Below are positions 30,556 to 39,363 of a stretch of 64,000 bases of DNA, in pieces. This DNA is from Flavobacteriaceae bacterium (GTDB taxonomy: Bacteria; Bacteroidota; Bacteroidia; Flavobacteriales; Flavobacteriaceae), in assembly GCA_947446635.1 (NCBI GenBank), contig CANFHF010000010.1:1-64000 (forward strand), in the 5' to 3' direction. A program made the position numbers and the translations under genes. The notes below the pieces were generated by a model. The model was not told the DNA's origin and did no database searches. It worked only from the letters and a program-made list of their open reading frames with translations. Position 1 is the stretch's first letter. Every line of letters begins with the position of its first letter.

Positions 30556-33500
30556 TTATTTTTTAATCAATCGTAGTGTTTTAACTTGTGCATCTTGAGT
30601 TACAATTACATTGTAAATACCTCGAGCATAGTTAGCCCCTATTTGAGAATCAGATTTTAGCTGACGTTGTTCGATTGAACGACCCAACATATCATAAACC
30701 TGTACTCCAAATGGTTTTCTATTACTAGAATTAATTTTAAATCCTTCAGTAGATGGATTTGGATAAGCCACCACTTTGAATACACTAGCAACTGGCGCCA
30801 CTTTTGCTCCAGCAGCACAAGTCACAAGTTCTGTCAATTTCAATACTGTACCTTTTGCAGTTTGTCCTGCACCATTGATAGATTTGATATCTAGTGTCAA
30901 TTTTGTTGAAACACTTACACTTGCATAAACAACTTTAAATGTCAAATCAGAGGTAGTTAAGATATTTGCCGAAGCACCTGAAACACCATTATCAGAAGTA
31001 ACAGTAGATCCAACAGGTCCTGTAATTAAATACTTAATAGCTTTTGCATTTGCTGTAATGGTATAGTTAAATCCTGTACCTATATTACAAACACTAAGTG
31101 AACCTGTAACTTTAGGCGCTGTTGGTAACACTCTTTTTAAAGGCAATACTTTAGCAACTGAAGTTCCTGCTCCGTTTACAGCATGCGCATTGATGACCAA
31201 TGACGTAGTAGCTGGAAGAACGTTTTTTAAATTTACGTGTATCACATTAGAAGTACTTGTATAAAACCCTGTTTGAGCATTTACACAAGTTGCATCAGAT
31301 GAAATAATTGTAGTAGGAAGTACCCATTTGTATGAAGTAGGTGTTAATCCTGCTGTAGTAGCCGGTGTAGCAGTCAAGGTAAGCTCTGTGTCAACTCCAG
31401 AATATAAACTTACATCAGTAATTGCTGTAGTTGCAGTACCATTAGTAAGTACTAAAGTTTTTAATACAGCTGGTATAGCTCTTGTAAAAGCAACACTTTC
31501 TCCATTAAGTAATGAACCACAACCCAAAGCATTAAATGACTTAACAGTAACCTTAGCATACGCTGTGTTTAAATCAGACGCACTAAACTTAACATAGATA
31601 AATGCATCAGTACTAGTTGTACTAGAGTTAGTACCTACACCATTTGCAGCAGTTCTAACAATTCCAGTAGGCAATGTCCAATCATAAGAACTTGCTCCAG
31701 CAGTAGCTGTTAATGTTAATGCTGTATTAGTTCCAACATAACATCCTACGGCAGTAATTGCTGTAGTTGCAGTACCATTAGTAAGTTTTAAAGCTCCTGA
31801 TTTAGCTTTTAAAGCAAGTCCTGTAACTGTTACCAAAAGTCTTGGACTTTCTGTTCCAGCACCTAACTTTTGAGAAACATAATATTTCACAGCTTTTGCA
31901 GTTGCCAAAGGAGCAGTAGGAAGCGCAGTTACTCCTGTTAAAGTAGTATACCATTTTAAAGAGTATCCTGAAAGTGCAGTAGCTGCTCCAGTAACTGGAG
32001 AACCAACACATGCACCTGCACCTGCAGTAGGAGCAGCTGGGGTTGTACCCTCGTCTACTGTCCCATTACAGTTGTCATCAATTCCGTTAGCTGTGTCTGT
32101 AGCACCTGGGTGTACAGCAGCTTTAGTATCATCGCAATCAGTATTGTTTGCTGAATATCCTGCATGAGTTCCTGAAGTATAAAATACAACAACATCAGCA
32201 GCAACATCACCATAACCATCAGCATCAGCATCAGCATAATAACTAAAAACAGCAGATGTAGCGAAATTATAAGCTAATGTGTTTCTATTAAAAGAAATGT
32301 CATAAACCCCTGAAGGTACAACTATATTACTTTCACCACCACCAGTTCCTATTGGAAATAAACATGGTTTTACACTTCCTCCAAAAGAATGAGCCCAATC
32401 ATGGTTGTCTCTGAATTTTACATCACCTGCTAAAACTTGATGCATAACAGAATAATTGATTCCGTCAGTAGAAGTTAAATCGATATCTGGACCACCATTA
32501 CCCCAATCATTGTGTCCTCCAATCATTGAAACGGTTATATTACTAAAGCTATATACTCCAGTACTTACTGTGAAATCTACATTATAAACAGCTTCAGTAA
32601 GTGAAATAAGAGCTCCGTTTTGAGTTCCAGTTCCCGAAAGAGATGCACTTGACCATTGGTTTTCTGTTCCGTCTTGGATAAATTTTGCAGTATCGGCACC
32701 ACATACTAAACTTTTTGTAGAATAATGCTCTCCGTCTGTAGTGTCTAATGCTATATCAGTCGCTCCAATTGCAGCTCCTGAAACTTTAATTATTGGATAA
32801 GGAGCTAATAATGTAAAAGCATATTCTCCAGTACTTCTATTAAAAGCTATATCATATCTTCCAAATTCAATTACCAAATCTTTAGATGAGCCAGAATTTA
32901 TTGCGATTCCTGAAGCTTCAGGAATGTTATTAAACTCTTCTGTCTTTCCAAATTGTACATTCCAACTATGATTGTCAGTAATTTTAAAGTGACAATACGG
33001 ATCTCCCCATGCAGATTTAAAAGTGTAGTTTGATCTGGTAAAATGTACCCCATCGGTTGTTGCTAAATCAACAGTTCCACCCCAACCACTTCCAACGAAG
33101 TTACCAATCATCCCTACAACAACTGGTTCAAAAACGAATTCTGGATTGCTGCTTCTGGTGAAGAAAACGTTATACGTTCCTGCAGGTACAGGAATTGAAG
33201 CTCCTGCTACAACTGGTCCTTCAGGAAAAGGGCCTCCCCATGTAAGATTTGTTCCAGCTTGAGCAAATGCACCATCTCCTCCTCCAAAAGTCACACTTTG
33301 CTTGTTGTAAGCAACTCCATTTGCAGTATTCATAATAATAGCTGCATCTAAACCACCTCCTGTTATGTTAACTGTAGGGTTAGGATTAACACCTGCAGTA
33401 AAAGCATACGCTTTAGTAACAATATTATAAGTTACAGACCAAAATCCTGGTGTAGCTATAATATTATTATTAATAGTTGCAGTTGGGTTTGCTGGATCAA

Positions 33501-33801
33501 TAGGATCCTTCAAGGTAGTATTAGCGCCTGCAATACCATTCGGGAATCCCGGAGCAGCAGTTGCTGTGCTAAAACCATTAGTTAAGTCCCAATTACCATT
33601 TTCGGAAAATTTAATTTGTCCGTCATTGATAATTTCAAAATTTGTTTTGGTGAAATTCTCCCCATCAGTAGAGGTTAGTGCCACCGCTCCGGGTTGATTC
33701 CAACCCCCAGTACCCGTCCCGGTAATACTTACCGTTGTTGTTTGGGCGTTCATGCAAAGGCCAAATACCAATGCAATCAATAAATGCAATTTTTTTTTCA
33801 T
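30556..33801 (-). CDS. Large modular T9SS-secreted protein: SusE/F-like repeats, MopE-like metal-binding motif, Ig-like repeats, T9SS type A sorting domain
   Basis: Signal peptide; five degenerate repeats (e.g. MIGNFVGSGWGGTVDLATTDGVHFTRS..., MIGGHNDWGNGGPDIDLTSTDGINYSV...); YYADADADGYGD...DCDDTKAAVHPGATDTANGIDDNCNGTVDEG; C-terminal VAYPNPSTEGFKINSSN...VQVYDMLGRSIEQ...GIYNVIVTQDAQVKTLRLIKK. Confidence 0.88.
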   Translation of the reverse strand: MKKKLHLLIALVFGLCMNAQTTTVSITGTGTGGWNQPGAVALTSTDGENFTKTNFEIINDGQIKFSENGNWDLTNGFSTATAAPGFPNGIAGANTTLKDPIDPANPTATINNNIIATPGFWSVTYNIVTKAYAFTAGVNPNPTVNITGGGLDAAIIMNTANGVAYNKQSVTFGGGDGAFAQAGTNLTWGGPFPEGPVVAGASIPVPAGTYNVFFTRSSNPEFVFEPVVVGMIGNFVGSGWGGTVDLATTDGVHFTRSNYTFKSAWGDPYCHFKITDNHSWNVQFGKTEEFNNIPEASGIAINSGSSKDLVIEFGRYDIAFNRSTGEYAFTLLAPYPIIKVSGAAIGATDIALDTTDGEHYSTKSLVCGADTAKFIQDGTENQWSSASLSGTGTQNGALISLTEAVYNVDFTVSTGVYSFSNITVSMIGGHNDWGNGGPDIDLTSTDGINYSVMHQVLAGDVKFRDNHDWAHSFGGSVKPCLFPIGTGGGESNIVVPSGVYDISFNRNTLAYNFATSAVFSYYADADADGYGDVAADVVVFYTSGTHAGYSANNTDCDDTKAAVHPGATDTANGIDDNCNGTVDEGTTPAAPTAGAGACVGSPVTGAATALSGYSLKWYTTLTGVTALPTAPLATAKAVKYYVSQKLGAGTESPRLLVTVTGLALKAKSGALKLTNGTATTAITAVGCYVGTNTALTLTATAGASSYDWTLPTGIVRTAANGVGTNSSTTSTDAFIYVKFSASDLNTAYAKVTVKSFNALGCGSLLNGESVAFTRAIPAVLKTLVLTNGTATTAITDVSLYSGVDTELTLTATPATTAGLTPTSYKWVLPTTIISSDATCVNAQTGFYTSTSNVIHVNLKNVLPATTSLVINAHAVNGAGTSVAKVLPLKRVLPTAPKVTGSLSVCNIGTGFNYTITANAKAIKYLITGPVGSTVTSDNGVSGASANILTTSDLTFKVVYASVSVSTKLTLDIKSINGAGQTAKGTVLKLTELVTCAAGAKVAPVASVFKVVAYPNPSTEGFKINSSNRKPFGVQVYDMLGRSIEQRQLKSDSQIGANYARGIYNVIVTQDAQVKTLRLIKK
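31416..31786. repeat. Pair of identical 35-bp direct repeats inside the T9SS gene (31416-31450 and 31752-31786)
   Basis: cagtaattgctgtagttgcagtaccattagtaagt at both positions; encodes LTNGTATTAIT. Confidence 0.9.
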
Positions 33802-33882
33802 AATAAATAATTTAAGTTAAAAATAGGTTAGTGATTCATAATCGTCCTCGTACGTATGTAAAATAAACGGTATGATATCATT

Positions 33883-34015
33883 GCAATATTAGGATTTGTT
33901 TAACTACAACAACGTAAGGGCACTACACTTGAATTACGCTAGAAAAAAAAATCGCTACGTGTTGATTACTTTTTTTTTTTTAAATAATTGTTTTTCAATA
34001 GTTTAATTTAAAATA
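33883..34015. promoter_or_regulatory. Copy 2 of duplicated PUL cis-element, between the divergent T9SS gene and regulator
   Basis: Core actacacttgaattacgctag at 33922-33942; gttgattactttt...taaataattgtttttcaata from 33961. Confidence 0.75.
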
Positions 34016-34104
34016 TAATTAAATGATATCTTAAATTAATAAAGAGTACATTTGTTTTACCTACAGAATTAATTTAAACCCGATTAAACAAAATATCCCC
34101 AGAT

Positions 34105-37017
34105 ATGCCTAAACATTGTATATATAATTTGTTTCGAATAGTACTTGCTATTGGATTGTTTTATTCTTCGATAGTAGTAGCTCAAACTAAGCCCATTAGC
34201 GATGAGATTGAAAATAAGTTAAGATCACCAAAAGTTGTTCGTTACAATAGAAATGATTTTAATGCTGATCCTCAGTTTTGGACCATGTGTGAAAATGATG
34301 ACAGAACATTGATTTTCGGAAATAATGACGGTGCAATAGTATTTGATGGGGAGTATTGGAAAAAAGTTGTTTTGCCTAATAATTCGTCTATTAGAAGTTT
34401 AGTTAAAACAAAAGAAGGTACAATTTATGCTGGTGGATATAATGAGTTGGGTACTTTACAAAAGAATAAGTTCGGGAATTATTTTTACAAGTCCTTGCTG
34501 TCCAAATTTCACTTGGAAAATAAAAACATAGAAAACCTTTGGCAAGTACATCAGTTTAATGACCTTATTATATACAGGGCTTTTAGTGAGCTTATTGTTA
34601 TTAATGGCAACACAGTTTCGCAACTTAGCGCTAATAAAGCCTTTGTTTATTCTGGACGAGTAAATGATAATTATTTCGTTCAAGATTCGGATTTTGGAAT
34701 TTATAAACTAGATGTCAAAACGATGACGCTAGAACTTGTGTTTGAAGTAAATTCCATTTCAAATGAAGAAATTGCTTCAATCCTTCCAACTTCTGATCTA
34801 AATACAATAACCCTTATTGCAAAGTCAGGAAATGTATATGCAGCTAATATTAATTCTAAAACAGTTGTAAAAAAATACAATCTTTTTAATGGCGGCAGAA
34901 AGGACCAAGTAACCTTTGGGATACAAGATGAGAATAAAGACTATTTAATAGGAACTCAAAGTTCAAAAATAATAAAAATAACCAACTCTGGAGCAATACA
35001 ACAAGGAACTACTACTTTTTCTGGGCTTTCAAATGCAGCCATTCATTTTCTTTTTCAAACTAAAAACCATACTACTTGGGTGTTGCAAAATAATGGATTG
35101 AGTTTTATAGATTATAAATCTCCTTTCGCCTCTGTTTTTGATCAAGCGTCTGTTTATGATATCCTGATAAAAGATAATATTATATATACCGCGACCAATA
35201 CAGGCGTGTATTTTGCAAATAATAATGGGAGTTTTAATTTTAATAAAGTTGATGACTTACAGGGACAATCGTGGGCGGTTCAAAATTTTGAAGATGCCGT
35301 AATTATTTCACACGATACGGGACTTTACGAATTTAGTAATGGTACGGCTAAAAAAATTGGCAAAGAAACTGGGTTTTGGAAACTCACAAAAATAAAAGAT
35401 AGAAAAGGCATGTATTTGGGTTCTAATTATAATGGTTTGTTTCTTATTGAAAAAAGGGATAATCACTGGGATATAAAAAATAAAATAATTGGGTTTGATG
35501 AATCAACAAGAGATTTGTTAGCCGATTATGAACCGAATACCTATTGGATTTGCCATGGCTATAAAGGGGTTTATAAGATTCATATCAACAACGATTATTC
35601 TCGTGTTGATGTTGTGGATCATTTTACGGATCAAAACGGATTTAAATCACGATATAATATAAATGTTTTTAATTGGAATACTAAAATTGTTTTCACGACC
35701 AATACCGGCATTTATTTTTTTAATGCCCATACGAATAGGTTTGAACTATTTGAACCTTTAAACAAACTTTTTGATGCTTCAAAAAACACTAGAAAAATAA
35801 TTCAAACTAAAGATAAAACATGGTTCATACAAGATGATGAGGTGGGCTATTTTTTACTTAATCAAAAAAAATTAAATAAAGATTTGTTTCTTAACTTAAA
35901 AGGAAGTTTCAATAGAGGAATGGAATGCATCTATCCTTTAGCCAACAATAAAGTATTATTTGGTACTAATTCGGGTATTTTTCAATATAATTTAGACCAA
36001 CATCAAAACAAGCAAATCTTCCCGACCTTAATTAACCAAATAACATATACTCAAAATCGGAAAGTAGCATTTGTAGAACTTAATTCCAATAAATCCGCTA
36101 TTGATTTGCCGAATCAAACCGATATATTACGATTTGAGTTTTCTTCACCAACAATGCTATCAAGCACGGAAACGAATTATAGCTATAAACTTGAAAATAT
36201 TGATGAAAATTGGTCCGTTTGGCAGAAAAGTGCCTTTAAAGAATACACCCATTTACGACCAGGAAACTATACTTTTGTTGTAAAGAGTAGAAACTTAGCG
36301 GGACTTATAGGTAAAGAAACTAGATTTGAATTTACAATTTTACCTAAATGGTACGAAACAAACCTTGCCTATATCCTATATCTAATAGGGGTGTTTTTGC
36401 TAATTAAATATAGTATAAAATATGTTAATAAGAAAATAGCCTTTGAGCGAATGAAGTCTCAAGCTGAAATAAAAAAAACACAACAACTGTTAGCATTAGA
36501 GTTTGAGAAATTAGCCTTAGATCATGAAAATGAAGAGATTAGTAAAGAAAAATTAAATCTAGAAGTAGATGTTATTGATAAAAGTAAAGAATTGGCCAAT
36601 TACACCCTTTTATTAAGTCATAAAAAGAAAATATTTAGTGAATTACAAACCGATTTAAAAGAATTACGCGAGCTGCTAAAAAGTGATGAATCTAGAAGGA
36701 AAATAACTGAAATTTTCCAAAAATTAAATCAACATCGAATAGGAGAAGAATTTAATGAAATATTTGATGTTAATTTTGAAAAAATAAATCATAACTTTTT
36801 TGAAATATTGAAGCAAATGGATCCCTCGTTCACAAAACGAGAATTAAGTCTTTGCGCATTTATTAAAATGGATTTGACGAATAAAGAAATATCACCTTTA
36901 TTGAACATTTCCATTCGAGGAATTGAAACGGCAAGATATAAAATTAGAAAAAAATTGAAGCTTTCACATGATGACAACTTCATCTCTTTTTTAGAAAGTT
37001 TAGCTATGGAGGAATAA
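34105..37017 (+). CDS. Membrane-spanning PUL regulator: periplasmic sensor propeller, triple-tyrosine (Y_Y_Y) domain, one TM, coiled coil, LuxR-like HTH; no kinase domain
   Basis: YSYKLENIDENWSVWQKSAFKEYTHLRPGNYTFVVKSRNLAG (Y_Y_Y), TM LAYILYLIGVFLLIKY, C-terminal FTKRELSLCAFIKMDLTNKEISPLLNISIRGIETARYKIRKKLKL. Confidence 0.92.
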   Translation: MPKHCIYNLFRIVLAIGLFYSSIVVAQTKPISDEIENKLRSPKVVRYNRNDFNADPQFWTMCENDDRTLIFGNNDGAIVFDGEYWKKVVLPNNSSIRSLVKTKEGTIYAGGYNELGTLQKNKFGNYFYKSLLSKFHLENKNIENLWQVHQFNDLIIYRAFSELIVINGNTVSQLSANKAFVYSGRVNDNYFVQDSDFGIYKLDVKTMTLELVFEVNSISNEEIASILPTSDLNTITLIAKSGNVYAANINSKTVVKKYNLFNGGRKDQVTFGIQDENKDYLIGTQSSKIIKITNSGAIQQGTTTFSGLSNAAIHFLFQTKNHTTWVLQNNGLSFIDYKSPFASVFDQASVYDILIKDNIIYTATNTGVYFANNNGSFNFNKVDDLQGQSWAVQNFEDAVIISHDTGLYEFSNGTAKKIGKETGFWKLTKIKDRKGMYLGSNYNGLFLIEKRDNHWDIKNKIIGFDESTRDLLADYEPNTYWICHGYKGVYKIHINNDYSRVDVVDHFTDQNGFKSRYNINVFNWNTKIVFTTNTGIYFFNAHTNRFELFEPLNKLFDASKNTRKIIQTKDKTWFIQDDEVGYFLLNQKKLNKDLFLNLKGSFNRGMECIYPLANNKVLFGTNSGIFQYNLDQHQNKQIFPTLINQITYTQNRKVAFVELNSNKSAIDLPNQTDILRFEFSSPTMLSSTETNYSYKLENIDENWSVWQKSAFKEYTHLRPGNYTFVVKSRNLAGLIGKETRFEFTILPKWYETNLAYILYLIGVFLLIKYSIKYVNKKIAFERMKSQAEIKKTQQLLALEFEKLALDHENEEISKEKLNLEVDVIDKSKELANYTLLLSHKKKIFSELQTDLKELRELLKSDESRRKITEIFQKLNQHRIGEEFNEIFDVNFEKINHNFFEILKQMDPSFTKRELSLCAFIKMDLTNKEISPLLNISIRGIETARYKIRKKLKLSHDDNFISFLESLAMEE

Positions 37018-37179
37018 TTACGGATAAAATTTATAACAAGCATTCAGACGCGCTACCTTTACCCACTTAAAAAGTTAAGAATAAAAACCTTAATTTTAAT
37101 TTATGAAACAGCCGCTAAAAATTCATCAAAATCTGCAAGTATAGGGTTTATATTTTGTCTGAATAGTTAACTAAGCATT

Positions 37180-37205
37180 ACCCATCAATATTGATGGGTT
37201 TTTTG
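37180..37205 (+). terminator. Rho-independent terminator downstream of the regulator
   Basis: acccatcaatattgatgggt palindrome followed by a T-run. Confidence 0.75.
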
Positions 37206-37270
37206 TTTTAAATTTGTACCCACAACTTTAGCACCCGATTCTTTAACTTTGCTTAATCAATTTTTTTAAT

Positions 37271-38419
37271 TTGTACCCACTTTTAGCTATAGAAATATAT
37301 TCCTCCGAAACGGAACTTCCAGAAAAATGGGATGATTTGGCAAAGAACAATATATTTCTTTCTAGAGATTATTTAAAAATACTAGCAATCTCAGCTCCAA
37401 AAAACATGGTCTGCCATTTTATTGGATTTTTCCAGGAAAAGCAATTAGTAGGAATTGCACTTTCACAATTTTTAGATTTAAACAAGCTCGAGTCTTTTGG
37501 AGAACGTGACAGGTGTATCAAAACTTGGACTCGAAAGCTTATTTTAAAAAAATTCGGATCTCATGTTTTAATCCTTGGAAACAATATGCTAACGGGGCAA
37601 AATGCTTTTGCATTTTCAGAGGGTGTGAGTAAAAATTCCATCGTACAATGCTTAAAAATTGCTTCAAAAAAATTAGAAGTCATTTTCAAAAATCAAGGTC
37701 AAAAAGTACACTTAACTATTTTTAAAGATTTCCAAAAGGAAAAAACACTAACGTTTGAACCAGCAGATTTTGATGATGCATACCAATTTTCGACCCAACC
37801 CAATATGCTTTTCAATATCCCATCGCATTGGAAAACAGAGCAGGATTATATAAATGCGTTATCAAAAAAATACCGTGATCAATACAAACGTGCCCGAAAA
37901 AAGGCAAATGGCTTAGTTAAAAGAAAATTAGACTTGAATGACATCATAAAACACGAAGAAACTATTTATGATTTGTATTTTCACGTGGCTAAAAACGCCC
38001 ATTTCAATACTTTTTTTCTAGCTAAAAATCACTTTCGCACTTTAAAAGAAATAGCAAAAGACAAGTTTCTTTTTTATGGCTATTTTCATGATGATACCTT
38101 GATAGGATTCAATACCATCATCAAAAACGGAGACGTAATGGCCACCTATTTTTTAGGTTATGATGCTAGTATTCAACGCGAAAAAATGCTGTATTTGAAT
38201 ATGCTCTACGATATCATTGCTTATTCCATCAACAAGGGCTTCAAGGAAATTATTTTTGCCCGAACCGCTCTCGAAATCAAAAGCGCTGTTGGGGCTAAAC
38301 CCCAAGAAATGTTTGGATTCATAAAACACAGCAATCCAATTCTGAATTACACTCTCGAAAAACTACTTTATTGTCTTGAGCCAGAAGTGGTTTGGCAAGA
38401 ACGCAACCCTTTTAAATAA
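37271..38419 (+). CDS. GNAT/FemAB-like acyltransferase family protein
   Basis: LSKKYRDQYKRARKKANG ... FYGYFHDDTLIGFNTIIKNGDVMATYFLGYD...LYLNMLYDIIAYSINKGFKEIIFARTALEIKSAVGA; start uncertain (TTG at 37271). Confidence 0.75.
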   Translation: MYPLLAIEIYSSETELPEKWDDLAKNNIFLSRDYLKILAISAPKNMVCHFIGFFQEKQLVGIALSQFLDLNKLESFGERDRCIKTWTRKLILKKFGSHVLILGNNMLTGQNAFAFSEGVSKNSIVQCLKIASKKLEVIFKNQGQKVHLTIFKDFQKEKTLTFEPADFDDAYQFSTQPNMLFNIPSHWKTEQDYINALSKKYRDQYKRARKKANGLVKRKLDLNDIIKHEETIYDLYFHVAKNAHFNTFFLAKNHFRTLKEIAKDKFLFYGYFHDDTLIGFNTIIKNGDVMATYFLGYDASIQREKMLYLNMLYDIIAYSINKGFKEIIFARTALEIKSAVGAKPQEMFGFIKHSNPILNYTLEKLLYCLEPEVVWQERNPFK

Positions 38420-38430
38420 TTTACTCAAAA

Positions 38431-39300
38431 TTAGGGAATTGCTATTTTAATTTTACTTGATGAAATCGTAATGTTAAGTTCGGTTTCGGCGCCACAATAT
38501 TCGCCGTCAATCTGAAAACTTACCGGAAAATTAGTTGTAATGGTAGCTTTGTTAGTCGATAAAATTTCAATTTCTTCAGGATTTAAAGGCATATTCCCAG
38601 TGATAATTTCTCCGAAAATCATCAAATCCAGTTTTTTTAAAATAACCAATTCAAATTTTCCGTCATTCATTACTCCGTCGGGATTAATGACTATGCCGGT
38701 GCCATATTTTTTGGAGTTGGCAATAACGATCATTCTTGCTTCACATTCGATAGTTTGATTAACCGTAGTAATGGTTGCCATGAAGGGCTCTCCTAAATCC
38801 ATTAATGTATTAATGGCTTGCAAAAAATATCCCCATTTACCATGTATAGAACTCTTTTCATAATTTTTGACGAGTTCCGCATTTAATCCCAAATCACTTA
38901 AGTGAAAACAATTTTGGTTGTTTATAACAATTGTGTCTAGTTCTATATAATTATTATAAAAAGCAATGTCTAAATTTTCTTCAAGTGTTTTCATCAAATC
39001 TAAATCTACGGCCAAACCGTTGGCGGAGCCAGCAGGCAAAATACCAAGAATCACATTCTGACTTTCTGTAGCCTCGGCAACCATTTTTATGGTCCCATCA
39101 CCACCTATAATAATAATTCGTTCTGGTTTGTATTGTTTATAAAGCATTTTTATTGTTGAAATATCAGCTACACCGGAAGTTTTATAAAGAATAAGATTTT
39201 GATTTTCTTTAGTGGCGAGATGCTTTGTTGCCTCGATAAATTCTGATTTATCGATACCTCCAGAAATGGGATTAACAACTAATAACACATTCTTTTTCAA
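38431..39300 (-). CDS. Diacylglycerol-kinase family lipid kinase (YegS-like)
   Basis: LLVVNPISGG, IIIGGDGTIKMVAEA, GILPAGSANGLAVDL, NPDGVMNDGKFELVIL. Confidence 0.93.
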   Translation of the reverse strand: MKKNVLLVVNPISGGIDKSEFIEATKHLATKENQNLILYKTSGVADISTIKMLYKQYKPERIIIIGGDGTIKMVAEATESQNVILGILPAGSANGLAVDLDLMKTLEENLDIAFYNNYIELDTIVINNQNCFHLSDLGLNAELVKNYEKSSIHGKWGYFLQAINTLMDLGEPFMATITTVNQTIECEARMIVIANSKKYGTGIVINPDGVMNDGKFELVILKKLDLMIFGEIITGNMPLNPEEIEILSTNKATITTNFPVSFQIDGEYCGAETELNITISSSKIKIAIP

Positions 39301-39363
39301 ATTTTTGCTTCTTTTGTGTATTAAATTTAAGTAATTTTAATTACAGTTCAAAATTTCAAAATA

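Noticed and set aside
32055-32237. 60-aa ORF MLMLMLMVMVMLLLML...
   Set aside because: Alternative frame of the DADADADGYGD-coding repeat in the T9SS gene; composition artefact
37271-37288. TTG start and first codons of the GNAT/FemAB-like ORF
   Set aside because: Kept as given by the ORF track, but the exact start cannot be fixed from sequence alone
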